Of a DNA stretch of 64,000 nucleotides, positions 9,351 through 16,960 are shown piece after piece. Position 1 is the stretch's first letter. Each line of letters starts with the position of its first letter. Origin of the DNA: CAVVEQ01 sp963806635. GTDB taxonomy: Bacteria > Chloroflexota > Anaerolineae > Anaerolineales > Anaerolineaceae. The stretch lies in assembly GCA_963806635.1 (NCBI GenBank), contig CAWDZA010000017.1, positions 1 through 64,000 of the forward strand, in the 5' to 3' direction. A model generated the notes under the pieces. That model was not told the DNA's origin and ran no database searches. It saw only the letters and a list, made by a program, of their open reading frames with translations. The translations under genes were made by a program, and so were the position numbers.

Positions 9351-9403
9351 TCTTGAATCGTTGCCTGATTTGAAGCGCATAAAATCCAATTGAACGATTT
9401 TGA

Positions 9404-9440
9404 AAAGTTCCCTCCGATCGAAGGGAACTTTAATATTTCA
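9404..9440 (+). terminator. Intrinsic terminator after lipoprotein gene
   Basis: AAAGTTCCCT (9404-9413) pairs perfectly with AGGGAACTTT (9422-9431). The loop is 8 bases, followed by TAATATTT. It lies 54 bases after the lipoprotein stop. Confidence 0.75.
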
Positions 9441-9550
9441 TCCTGGATTAGAAACCTTGCTGAATGAGAGTTCCGAACTGAGATCAGCCAGCCGCAATAA
9501 ACCGGTTATCCAAAGCCCACCTTCCTTTTCACCCTTTCGCAATCAACCTC

Positions 9551-10330
9551 TCAACCCCTTCCCGGCCTCCTCGCGATCACCATGATCTCCATCTCATCCA
9601 GGAAGGGCGGATCGAGCCGCCAGTTCCCCGCCGTGCCGCCCGAGATGGCATCCACCTGAAATCCAACCTGCCGGAGCATCAGGCGCAGCTCGGTGGGAAC
9701 GTAGGCACGCTCGCGGGTGGGGATGCTCTGCTTGCCAGCCGGGGTATCGATCTCCGTTCTCCCGTTTTCCACCATATTAAAAGGATCAAAGCTGCCTGAC
9801 CGGATATCTGTATCGCTGTAGGTGCGGATGATGCGCATGCCGTTCAGGACGGTGAAAAGCGCCGGGGCACCCGGTTTCAGCGCGGCAAAGATCCTGGCAA
9901 AGATTTGCACATCGCGGTCGAAAGTATCCTCCAGGCTGAGGAGGGAAAGCGCCCCTTCGCAGATGGAATAAGCCGCGTCGTAAGGGCTGGAAGCCACAAA
10001 ATCCTGGGCGGGGCTGCGAACCCATTCGATATTCGCCCCGGCTCCCGCGGCAGCTTTGCGCGCTTCGGCGAGCATCCCGCTGCTGATATCCACCCCGGTC
10101 ATTTTGAAACCGCGTTTGGCAAGCTCCAGCGCGTGGCGCCCGGTGCCGCAGCCCACATCCAGAACCCGCATCCCGGGGGTGAGGTGCAGGTTTTCGATGA
10201 GGAAATCCACCTCGGTCAGGGTGGCTTTGACGAAAACCTCGTCCATGTATCGCGGAGCGTAATTATCGAAAAAGGTCTGCCAGTTATGAGGGGACATTGT
10301 TTGCCTCTGGGGAGAGTTTTCCTGACCCAT
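9551..10330 (-). CDS. Class I SAM-dependent methyltransferase
   Basis: This 259-residue protein has the Rossmann-type SAM motif VLDVGCGTG at residues 56-64. It is followed by the acidic end of strand 2 (MTGVDISSGMLAEAR) and a motif II-like DAAYSICEGALSLL. The N-terminus (NWQTFFDNYAPRYMDEVF) is typical of ubiquinone/menaquinone-biosynthesis-like Methyltransf_25/11 proteins. The substrate is unknown. A second start at Met12 (MSPHNW, about 10297) is equally plausible. It reads leftward, convergent with the lipoprotein gene. Confidence 0.85.
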   Translation of the reverse strand: MGQENSPQRQTMSPHNWQTFFDNYAPRYMDEVFVKATLTEVDFLIENLHLTPGMRVLDVGCGTGRHALELAKRGFKMTGVDISSGMLAEARKAAAGAGANIEWVRSPAQDFVASSPYDAAYSICEGALSLLSLEDTFDRDVQIFARIFAALKPGAPALFTVLNGMRIIRTYSDTDIRSGSFDPFNMVENGRTEIDTPAGKQSIPTRERAYVPTELRLMLRQVGFQVDAISGGTAGNWRLDPPFLDEMEIMVIARRPGRG

Positions 10331-10519
10331 ATGGTTGATGGGACCGGAATAGCATTATAACGGTGTAGACCCGGAATAATGGTACCCATTTCCCCCTTTG
10401 CCTGGTTAAGCTTCAAATCATGATCAGGTCCAATGAATATGATTTATCATGCCTCCCCCATGAGATGCCAGGATATGACAACCCGAAGATTTTCGGAAAA
10501 GGCATTTCCTAAGGGTGAT

Positions 10520-10551
10520 AAAAAACACCCTGCCTGGCAACAGGAAGGGTG
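10520..10551 (-). terminator. Intrinsic terminator for the minus-strand ABM gene
   Basis: CACCCT (10526-10531) pairs with AGGGTG (10546-10551), with an internal CTG/CAG pairing. On the minus strand the stem is followed by six T residues (the A-run at 10520-10525). It lies just past the stop of the ABM-domain gene. Confidence 0.7.
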
Positions 10552-10568
10552 AGGTAATTAGGGAAGGG

Positions 10569-10838
10569 TCATTCCCCAAGCGGGGTGTACACGTTTGGCG
10601 GGCCTTCCACGCCGGCCTGCTGCTGGGCGGCTTTAAGCTCTGGCGATTGGAAGAATTTCTGACCATTTTCGAGGGAATCCCATTGATATAGGATCGCCAA
10701 CTTGTTTGGATCACCTTTGTCGTGGAAGATCTGGTGGGAAAGCTCACCGTTGGACTTACGCAGACCTGTGGAGGCATTAAAAACCTTCTCCCATTCCGCG
10801 AAGTCTTTTACCTTGATTTGAACAACCATTCCAGTCAT
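10569..10838 (-). CDS. Antibiotic-biosynthesis-monooxygenase-like (dimeric alpha-beta barrel) protein
   Basis: This 89-residue protein has the ABM/cyclase-like ferredoxin fold pattern: strand VVQIKVKDFAEWEKVF, strand LSHQIFHDKGDPNKLAIL, then YQWDSLENGQKFFQSPEL, as in small dimeric barrels. Such proteins include quinol monooxygenases, heme-degrading IsdG types and non-enzymatic stress proteins. The sequence does not show which type it is. A GGAGCAATATC Shine-Dalgarno precedes the ATG on the minus strand. A Fur-like palindrome lies about 57 bases upstream, suggesting metal- or redox-dependent control. The gene is monocistronic with its own terminator. Confidence 0.75.
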   Translation of the reverse strand: MTGMVVQIKVKDFAEWEKVFNASTGLRKSNGELSHQIFHDKGDPNKLAILYQWDSLENGQKFFQSPELKAAQQQAGVEGPPNVYTPLGE

Positions 10839-10893
10839 GATATTGCTCCTTGCGCCTGGTGGCGCTGAAAAAGTTGAAGTAACTCATAAAATA

Positions 10894-10908
10894 TGATAAT
10901 AAATATCA
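10894..10908. promoter_or_regulatory. Fur-family-like 7-1-7 operator between divergent genes
   Basis: TGATAATAAATATCA matches the Bacillus-type Fur box TGATAAT-N-ATTATCA at 13 of the 14 defined positions. It sits in an AT-rich region that also contains the larger inverted repeat AAATATGAT / ATCATATTT (10889-10897, 10905-10913). It is upstream of the minus-strand ABM gene and, further away, of the plus-strand 40-aa peptide. The match was made by eye, and an AT-rich background raises the chance rate. Confidence 0.45.
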
Positions 10909-11160
10909 TATTTATCTATATTATATAGCGAATTATCGCCATCGCATTAGATTGGAGTGAGACTCTGGCGGGTGAGGGTATGATTCAACCGGGACAGATG
11001 AGCAGGGTAATCTCTACCTGGTGACATTACCCGGAGATAATTACCAGCTGGAGAGGAAATGTACGGAGGGAAAACCCCATTGAAAACCTGTTGAAACGGA
11101 ATATAGTATTAATTATCGGATTGTCTCATCCCCCACCCATTGTTCTGCAAGGAGGAAAGA

Positions 11161-11283
11161 ATGAACGATCTATGGCTGGCACTTTACTGGACGGGACCAA
11201 TCGGAACCGGGATATTCCTGGCATGCCTGGGGATCCTCTTCTGGGGCATCAGCAAGCTGACGACCAACAAAGACAAGAAATAA
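11161..11283 (+). CDS. 40-residue single-pass membrane peptide
   Basis: AAGGAGGAAAGA immediately precedes ATG 11161, an almost ideal Shine-Dalgarno at about 5-base spacing. The product is 40 residues. Residues 1-12 are amphipathic (MNDLWLALYW), residues about 13-32 are a hydrophobic segment (TGPIGTGIFLACLGILFWGI), and the tail is basic (KLTTNKDKK). This is typical of small regulatory or complex-stabilising membrane peptides. No family is recognised. It is separated by about 250 bases from the Coa1-like gene and may be its own transcription unit. Confidence 0.6.
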   Translation: MNDLWLALYWTGPIGTGIFLACLGILFWGISKLTTNKDKK

Positions 11284-11387
11284 TCCGTCGCCGGGCGGTT
11301 AGCATTAGGAACCGCTTTTGAGAATGTATAAATTGACTGAGGGGTATTTTGGTTTTTAACGGAGAGTGATAATTTCCAATTAAAACC

Positions 11388-11510
11388 TTACTCGACTTCG
11401 TTTCCTTGGCTGGAGATTGGATCGTCGTGGAAAAACATCTCTTCCGGGGGATAAACCCACAACGCGAATCCGATCCCTGATTCACATTGGAAAACCCAAT
11501 CGCTTTTTTT
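11388..11510 (-). pseudogene. Possible orphan C-terminal coding fragment
   Basis: On the minus strand, the frame ending at the stop near 11388 reads WVFQCESGIGFALWVYPPEE then MFFHDDPISSQGNEVE. Its composition looks protein-like, unlike the rest of this spacer. Upstream it runs into the antisense of the Coa1-like gene, so no full gene is possible. It may be the tail of a decayed gene. Chance cannot be excluded. Confidence 0.25.
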
Positions 11511-11534
11511 AATATCGTAATTGAAAGGAAACTG

Positions 11535-11948
11535 ATGAAAAAGAACTCCATTCTTATCCTGATCGTGGTAATTTTCAGCTGCATCGCCATCCTTGCAGCC
11601 ATTGCGGGCGGCTTCGCCCTGTCTTCGAAGCATCTGAAATCCTATCCTTTTTACCAGCAGGCCATGACGATGGTGCGGAACGACCCGGCGGTCATCGAAC
11701 TGCTCGGCACGCCGATAGATGACAGCCTATTCGTTATGGGCACAGAGCGGAACTTCACGTACGGCGGCGGGTTAGGCAATGTGGATACTTCCATCCACGG
11801 GCCGAAGGGAAAAGCGACCCTTTCCATTTTCGCCACGTATGACGAGGGCCAGCCCTGGGTTGTTGAGGATATGACGATCCGCCAGGATAAGAAAATCATT
11901 CTTACTTATAAGAAATTATTCGGGGACAAGGGCTTTCAGCAACAATAA
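11535..11948 (+). CDS. Coa1-like (cytochrome c oxidase assembly factor 1 family) membrane-anchored protein
   Basis: ATG 11535 is chosen for its GAAAGGAAACTG Shine-Dalgarno. The 137-residue product has one N-terminal transmembrane helix (about residues 5-28, ILILIVVIFSCIAILAAIAG). After it comes an extracytoplasmic domain of Coa1/Tim21 type: SYPFYQQAMTMVRNDPAVIE, LLGTPIDDSLFV, GNVDTSIHGPKGKATLSI and TYDEGQPWVVEDMTIR. The Coa1 pattern of duplicated YxxAxxxlxxnpxvxxxLGxPI is clear. Bacterial members are of unknown function, and no oxidase genes are nearby. Confidence 0.75.
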   Translation: MKKNSILILIVVIFSCIAILAAIAGGFALSSKHLKSYPFYQQAMTMVRNDPAVIELLGTPIDDSLFVMGTERNFTYGGGLGNVDTSIHGPKGKATLSIFATYDEGQPWVVEDMTIRQDKKIILTYKKLFGDKGFQQQ

Positions 11949-12129
11949 TGATCAGCCGCGATGGAAATTTATGCACTGTGATCGCCGGCTGAACCCTGGC
12001 AAGTGTGAACCTGGGCGTGTGGAAATAAATTTCCTTCGTTTCGAAAGATGAGCGACTCCGCCGGCGAAAAAATTGAATTGGTGATCACACTGTCAGGAAA
12101 AAATAGACGATGAACAAAGGGAGAAGAGG

Positions 12130-12594
12130 ATGAAGGAAGAGTTTATCCGCCAGTATGCCCACACCTGGAGGGTGTTTGTCAGGTTGGTCGAAGGTTTTGA
12201 ACAGGCGGCCTGGATCCATACGGGCCGCAAAGCAATGACCCCGGCCCGCTTGGCATTTCATATTTTAAAATCAGCCAAATACTACCTTGAAGATCCTTCT
12301 CCAATTTTTTTCGCATCCGGGAAACTATTTGAGGCAAATTGGGAAACTGCTAACGAGGAAGATTTGCCTACCCAAAGGGACATCATCTTATGTATTGCTG
12401 AGATAAAAACCACAACGGAAGCCTGGTTATCTGAAATGGACTTTTCCGCAAAAAACACATCGTTCCAATGGGCGGGAGAAACGAAATTAGCCGTGGTCAT
12501 TTTCTCGATGCGGCACACGCTTTACCATCTTGGGGAATTCAGTTCCCTGCTGAATGAAAGCAGAAACGGGGACGTGGGAGATAACTTTGCTTAA
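12130..12594 (+). CDS. DinB-like four-helix protein
   Basis: This 154-residue protein follows GGGAGAAGAGG at ATG 12130. It shows the DinB/YfiT-like arrangement of amphipathic helices with spaced histidines: AFHILKSAKYYLED near residue 42, and MRHTLYHLGEFSSLL near 125-140. These could form the metal site seen in this superfamily. The biochemical role is unknown; bacillithiol-type transferases are the best-studied relatives. The frame is intact. Confidence 0.6.
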   Translation: MKEEFIRQYAHTWRVFVRLVEGFEQAAWIHTGRKAMTPARLAFHILKSAKYYLEDPSPIFFASGKLFEANWETANEEDLPTQRDIILCIAEIKTTTEAWLSEMDFSAKNTSFQWAGETKLAVVIFSMRHTLYHLGEFSSLLNESRNGDVGDNFA

Positions 12595-12757
12595 GGATGA
12601 TTAATATTGGCTGCAGCTATCATTGAGAAGATGGTCAAGTACCGGATGATCCCGTATGTTTAAAAATAAAAGAAGACGGGGGTAAATTATTCAACCAAAT
12701 CATACTGACCTAAAATATGATCCCATCCCGCCGCTGCTGGCCAGCGGCGATGAGGCT

Positions 12758-13690
12758 TTGATCTACTTCACTCGGCGGGACCTGCTGGGGGAGGATGCTG
12801 GGCCGGTGGAGTGCTTGTGGCAGCTACCGGGAGCATTAAAGATCCTGAAAAAGCAGCAACCGGATGGAAGCTGGCCGCGGCCGGGAGAGAACAAGCACAA
12901 GGCCATCAACCACGCTCTGATCGAGACCTGGCGGCAGTTCCGCTTTCTAATTGAGCATTACGGAATGACCCGCGCCCACTCGCAGGTGGAACGGGCAGCC
13001 GAATTCATCTTCACCTGCCAGACCGGGGAAGGGGATATCCGCGGGTTTCTCGCCAACCAGTACGCAACCTACTACACCGGCGCGGTCATGGCACTGCTCA
13101 TCCAGGCAGGCTATGCGGATGATCCACGCATTGAGAAAGGGTTCCAATGGCTGCTGGGCATGCGCCAGGATGATGGCGGCTGGTCCATCCCGATGATCAC
13201 CCACAAGCTGGACCGGGCGACCCAGTACCGCCTTGCGAGCGAGTATGCCACGCCGCTCCAACCGGACTGTACCAAGCCATTTTCGCACCACTGGACCGGA
13301 ATGGTGCTGCGCGCCTTCGCCGTCCATCCAACCTACCGCCACTCGGCGGAGGCGCGCGCGGCGGGGGAGCTGCTGAAATCACGCTTCTTCCAGCCGGATG
13401 CCTACAGCTCCTACAGGTCACCCGGATACTGGTTGCGCTTCGAGCACCCCTTCTGGTGGACGAACCTGCTGACCGCGCTGGATTCCCTGGCGCGTATGGG
13501 GTTTTCCGCTCAGGATGGGCAGATCCGCAAGGGTCTGGAATGGCTGTGTGAGCACCAGGAGCCGAGCGGGCTGTGGCGGGTTTCCTATATGAAGCCGGAG
13601 GAGAAGGAGAAGGAGACAGAGGATGGCCGGGAAAGGAAGCTGTGGGTGGGTTTGGCGATTTGTCGGGTAATGAAAACGATGTTGGAATGA
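12758..13690 (+). CDS. Terpenoid-cyclase/prenyltransferase-fold (alpha-alpha toroid) protein
   Basis: At least 310 residues with repeated Q-x-x-D/G-x-W motifs of the squalene-cyclase/prenyltransferase toroid: QQPDGSWPRPG near residue 32, RQDDGGWSIP near 135 and HQEPSGLWRV near 270. The catalytic DXDD of squalene-hopene cyclases is not seen, so cyclase activity is doubtful. TTG 12758 is the first standard start. However, the same frame stays open to a stop at 12683, and the peptide DLKYDPIPPLLASGDEALIY upstream looks coding. The real start may therefore be ATT 12686 or 12689, or the 5' end may be damaged. No signal peptide is visible. Confidence 0.75.
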   Translation: MIYFTRRDLLGEDAGPVECLWQLPGALKILKKQQPDGSWPRPGENKHKAINHALIETWRQFRFLIEHYGMTRAHSQVERAAEFIFTCQTGEGDIRGFLANQYATYYTGAVMALLIQAGYADDPRIEKGFQWLLGMRQDDGGWSIPMITHKLDRATQYRLASEYATPLQPDCTKPFSHHWTGMVLRAFAVHPTYRHSAEARAAGELLKSRFFQPDAYSSYRSPGYWLRFEHPFWWTNLLTALDSLARMGFSAQDGQIRKGLEWLCEHQEPSGLWRVSYMKPEEKEKETEDGRERKLWVGLAICRVMKTMLE

Positions 13691-13702
13691 GATAATACTG
13701 AT

Positions 13703-14269
13703 ATGCAATCCTATGTCGGTGTTATTACTATTATCGTCATGATGGGGGTGGTCGCTGCACGGGCAGCCATGCTGCGCCGGCGCGGAATTGCGGCCATGCA
13801 TTTCGGCAAGCTGGATCGCACCGATTTCCTCATCCCGCCCTTCGCCCTGTTCTACTTCTACCTGGTCTTTGCCCATGCCTTCGGCTGGCCTTCTCCCGCG
13901 CAGAGCGTGCTCTTCGAATCCGCGGCGCTGGGCTGGCTGGGGGTGCTGCTCTGCCTCGCGGGGCTGGCGGGGCTGGCGTGGAGCCTGGTTTCCTTCGGGC
14001 ACAGCTTCCGGGTGGGGATCGACACCACCACGCCCGGCTCGCTGGTGACCACGGGGGTGTTCGCCTTCAGCCGCAACCCGATCTACACCGCCTTCGCGTT
14101 TATCCTGCTGGGAGAGTTCCTGATCTTTCCCAACTGGATCCTGCTGCTCTACCTGGTCGCCGCTGTGTGGCTCTTCCACCGACAGGTGCTGCGCGAGGAG
14201 GAGTATATGAAGGAGCACTACGGGGCGGATTACGCGGAGTATTGCCGGAAAGTACGGCGATATCTCTAA
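13703..14269 (+). CDS. Isoprenylcysteine carboxyl methyltransferase (ICMT)-family membrane protein
   Basis: This 188-residue polytopic protein has about four or five transmembrane segments. It carries the C-terminal ICMT/PEMT signature: GVFAFSRNPIYTAFAFILLG, then LREEEYMKEHYGADYAEYCR. The family transfers methyl groups from SAM to lipid-linked or small hydrophobic acceptors at the membrane. Bacterial members have mostly unknown substrates. It starts 12 bases after the toroid-fold gene, so the two are probably co-transcribed. A decayed piece of a homologue lies at about 14821-14952. Confidence 0.8.
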   Translation: MQSYVGVITIIVMMGVVAARAAMLRRRGIAAMHFGKLDRTDFLIPPFALFYFYLVFAHAFGWPSPAQSVLFESAALGWLGVLLCLAGLAGLAWSLVSFGHSFRVGIDTTTPGSLVTTGVFAFSRNPIYTAFAFILLGEFLIFPNWILLLYLVAAVWLFHRQVLREEEYMKEHYGADYAEYCRKVRRYL

Positions 14270-14355
14270 GGTTATTAGGGAGAGTTCGCATCTTACGGGT
14301 GGAAATCTCTCCCTTCGGGGAAGCGGAAAAATCCAGGAAAGGGTCAAGCGAAACC

Positions 14356-14769
14356 ATGAAAAAATCGAACCCCTAATCCCCTGTGCTGGAGCTGCGCGTG
14401 GCACTGACTGCCCGGGATTATGAGCGAATGTTGAAAATCTATTGCGAAGGGCTCGGACTTGAAACCACCCAAACCTGGCCGGCCGAACAGGGCAGGGCGG
14501 TCATCCTAGACATGGGTCGGGCCACCCTTGAAATCTTTGACGAAAAACAGGCAGATACGGTCGACCAGTTGGAGGTTGGCCGACGGGTAAGCGGGCAGAT
14601 CCGGTTCGCACTTCAGGTACCGGATCTGGCTTCAGCTTTGGAACGCATGCTCGCGAACGGCGCCACCCTGGTTCACCCGCCAGTGACCACCCCCTGGGGG
14701 GATCACAACGTGCGCTTACAGGATCCTGAGGGAATGCAAATTACCCTTTTCCAGACCGGAGAAAAATAA
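14356..14769 (+). CDS. VOC family (glyoxalase/bleomycin-resistance-like) protein, possible in-frame stop near start
   Basis: The core is VLELRVALTARDYERMLKIY onward, with QIRFALQVPDLASALERMLA and WGDHNVRLQDPEGMQITLF, a classic single VOC module of about 128 aa. The open frame begins at GTG 14383. Upstream in the same frame there is ATG 14356 with AGGAAAGGG before it and six plausible residues (MKKSNP), then TAA at 14374, then SP before the GTG. Either translation begins at GTG 14383, or a nonsense change disables the better start. Metal ligands and substrate are not assigned. Confidence 0.75.
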
Positions 14770-14820
14770 CCATTGGTTCATACTGTGAAAAGGGGGATCG
14801 GTTTTCCCATTAATGAACAG

Positions 14821-14952
14821 GTAAGTAGATATTGCACACATGGTGCTTTGGTCGCGAAGGCAGCCATGCTTAGGGGGCGCATGGTGGGGGCCATGAAAAT
14901 CAGCAAGCGGGACCTCTTTGAATTCCTCATCCCGCTTCTCCCTCGGGTATAA
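14821..14952 (+). pseudogene. Decayed N-terminal fragment of an ICMT-family gene
   Basis: The frame ending at TAA 14950-14952 reads LVAKAAMLRGRMVGAMKISK then RDLFEFLIPLLPRV. This aligns with residues 16-45 of the intact ICMT-family protein at 13703 (AARAAMLRRRGIAAMHFGKL, then DRTDFLIPPFA). There is no proper start codon, and the homology stops after the first roughly 34 residues. It looks like a truncated duplicate or the remnant of a second copy, now lying just upstream of the glycosyltransferase gene. Confidence 0.55.
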
Positions 14953-14973
14953 TCAATCGTCTTTTGGTTTACT

Positions 14974-15741
14974 ATGGCAAAAACCACCCCCGAACCCCAA
15001 CTCTCCGTCATCGTGCCTGCCTTTAACGAGGAAAGAACCATCCTCAATGTTCTGGAAGCCCTCGAAAAAGCGCTCTCCCTGCCCCACGAGGTGATCGTGG
15101 TGGATGATGGCTCCGCGGATGGCACCGCCGCGATCGTTGAGAAATACGCCGCGAAGCACAGTTCGGTGCGACTGATCCGGCAGCCGCAGAACCGGGGCAA
15201 GACAGCCGCCCTGGTCACCGGCTTCGTCGAAAGCCGCGGGGGCATCGTCATCGTGCAGGATGCCGACCTGGAATACGACCCGGCCGAGATCCCCGACGTG
15301 ATCGCCCCGATTCTTTCCAACCGGGCGGATGTGGTCTACGGCTCGCGCTTCCTTATCCGCCGCGCCACGCGCGTGCTCTATTACCGCCACTTCCTGGCCA
15401 ACCGCTTCCTTACCGGGCTTTCGAACCTGCTCACCGATATCAACTTCAGCGATGTGGAGACCTGCTATAAAGCCTTCCGCGGCGAGATCATCCGCAACAT
15501 GGTCATCACCTCCACCCGCTTCGGCTTTGAGGTGGAAGTGACCGCCAAGATCGCCAAGCTGGGCTGCCGCACCTACGAAGTGCCCATCTCTTATTACGGG
15601 CGCACCTACCAGGAGGGTAAAAAGATCGGTCTGAAGGATGGTTTCCAGGCGCTCTGGTATATCTTTAAATACAACTGGTTCACCAGCCTGAAGGATTCAT
15701 ACCGGCAAACCCCCGACCTTCGCCAATCATCCAAATCCTGA
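14974..15741 (+). CDS. GT2 glycosyltransferase, DPM1-like (polyprenyl-phosphate sugar synthase)
   Basis: This 255-residue GT-A protein starts LSVIVPAFNEERTILNVLEA, with VVDDGSADGT near residues 43-51, the Asp-x-Asp metal site in IVQDADLEYDP near 92, and NFSDVETCYKAFRGE. Length and layout match dolichyl/polyprenyl-phosphate mannose (or glucose) synthases without the C-terminal transmembrane domain. It would make a lipid-linked monosaccharide on the cytoplasmic face for GT-C enzymes that act outside. GT-C candidates occur at 36.6 and 45-50 kb in this window. The nucleotide sugar cannot be read from sequence. Confidence 0.88.
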   Translation: MAKTTPEPQLSVIVPAFNEERTILNVLEALEKALSLPHEVIVVDDGSADGTAAIVEKYAAKHSSVRLIRQPQNRGKTAALVTGFVESRGGIVIVQDADLEYDPAEIPDVIAPILSNRADVVYGSRFLIRRATRVLYYRHFLANRFLTGLSNLLTDINFSDVETCYKAFRGEIIRNMVITSTRFGFEVEVTAKIAKLGCRTYEVPISYYGRTYQEGKKIGLKDGFQALWYIFKYNWFTSLKDSYRQTPDLRQSSKS

Positions 15742-15917
15742 CCGGGCTTCATTAAATATGGAAAAGATGCTTCATGGCATTTACAGAATCATATGGAATT
15801 TCGGTCACTGGCAGGTGATAATCCACTAACAAATTTCATGTAACCGGATAAAAGCGATGCGGATTATCCACCAATCGATTGGATGACAATCTTGGAATAA
15901 CCATCGGGAGAGAAAAC

Positions 15918-16907
15918 ATGACCATGTTCATCACCGGGGGAACCAGCTCGATCGGCCGGGTATTGGTTAAGGAATTAAGCGCGAGGGGCACAACAGTACG
16001 CGTTCTTGTCCGGAAAAACTCCAAACGCCAAGGGATTGAACTTCCAGGCGTCACATTTATCGAAGGGGATGTGACGGATGCAGATTCCGTCCGCAGGGGG
16101 ATGGAAGGCTGTCAGTCTGTGACTCACCTGGCTGCAAACGTAGGTCTGGATATCCCGGAATCGGAGTGGTTCCGGATCAACCGGGATGGCAGCCGCAATG
16201 TCCTGCAGGCTGCCTATGATTTTAACGCTGGTATGGTGCAGGTGAGTTCCATTTCTGTCCTCGGATTTACCCGGCCCGGAGAAATCGCTGATGAAACCCG
16301 GCAGATCGATACAAGTTCGTATAAAAACATGTATCAAAAAACGAAACATGCCGCCGATGAAATCGCCCGGGAGTATGCAGCCAAAGGACTGCTGGTGAGG
16401 ATTGTTTACCCGGCTTTTGGGTTTGGCTGTTCACAGGCATCCAGCCATCCCAGCATGCAGGACATGACTCTCCTGCGTATGGCTGCAGGAAAACCTGTGG
16501 CTATCATGGGGAACGGTAAAAACAGACTGTTGGTGGCGTATTACAAGGATACCGTTTCCGGAATCCTTCTGGCACACGAGACAGGGAAAGCCAGCGAGGG
16601 CTATATCCTGGGAAACGAGAGCCTTACTTTTCCTGAGATCTGGGCAGGCATCTCCGAGGTGCTCGGGAAAGACCCTCCACGAAGACGAATTCCATTACCC
16701 GTTTTAAATCTGATCTCCTCAACCAGCCGGTTGCTAACAGGGAAATCCATTTTCCCCCCAGATTTTATTGAAATGATGGGTTTTGATTGGTGCTACAAGA
16801 ATATAAAAGCCAAAGAACAGCTGGGTTGGCAACCACATTCATTCCTGGATTGTATTCGTGAAACCTGGAATGAATATCAGGGGCAGGGTTGGAATCTGCA
16901 TCAATAA
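15918..16907 (+). CDS. NAD-dependent epimerase/dehydratase (extended SDR)
   Basis: ATG 15918 follows GGGAGAGAAAAC, giving 329 residues. The Rossmann motif TGGTSSIG is at about 6-13, and TFIEGDVTDADSVRRGMEGC and SVTHLAANVG are typical of extended SDRs. The active-site Tyr-x3-Lys is in MYQKTKHAADE. The C-terminal half (YILGNESLTFPEIWAGISEV) is the substrate domain. It is related to the epimerase at 3679 but clearly divergent. The substrate is unknown, possibly a nucleotide sugar or a sterol/flavonol-like compound. It is monocistronic by spacing. Confidence 0.82.
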   Translation: MTMFITGGTSSIGRVLVKELSARGTTVRVLVRKNSKRQGIELPGVTFIEGDVTDADSVRRGMEGCQSVTHLAANVGLDIPESEWFRINRDGSRNVLQAAYDFNAGMVQVSSISVLGFTRPGEIADETRQIDTSSYKNMYQKTKHAADEIAREYAAKGLLVRIVYPAFGFGCSQASSHPSMQDMTLLRMAAGKPVAIMGNGKNRLLVAYYKDTVSGILLAHETGKASEGYILGNESLTFPEIWAGISEVLGKDPPRRRIPLPVLNLISSTSRLLTGKSIFPPDFIEMMGFDWCYKNIKAKEQLGWQPHSFLDCIRETWNEYQGQGWNLHQ

Positions 16908-16960
16908 GAAAAAATATCGCCATCCGAAAAAAGCATGAAATAGAACCTCAAAATATATAA

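Noticed and set aside
10976..11083. 35-codon open frame reading YDSTGTDEQGNLYLVTLPGD and on, between the ABM gene and the small peptide
   Set aside because: It looks somewhat protein-like but has no start codon, no ribosome binding site and no recognised family. It overlaps inverted repeats that may bias its composition.
13418..14404. 328-codon minus-strand open frame across the toroid and ICMT genes
   Set aside because: Low-complexity charged translation, no start signal, and opposite well-recognised protein families.
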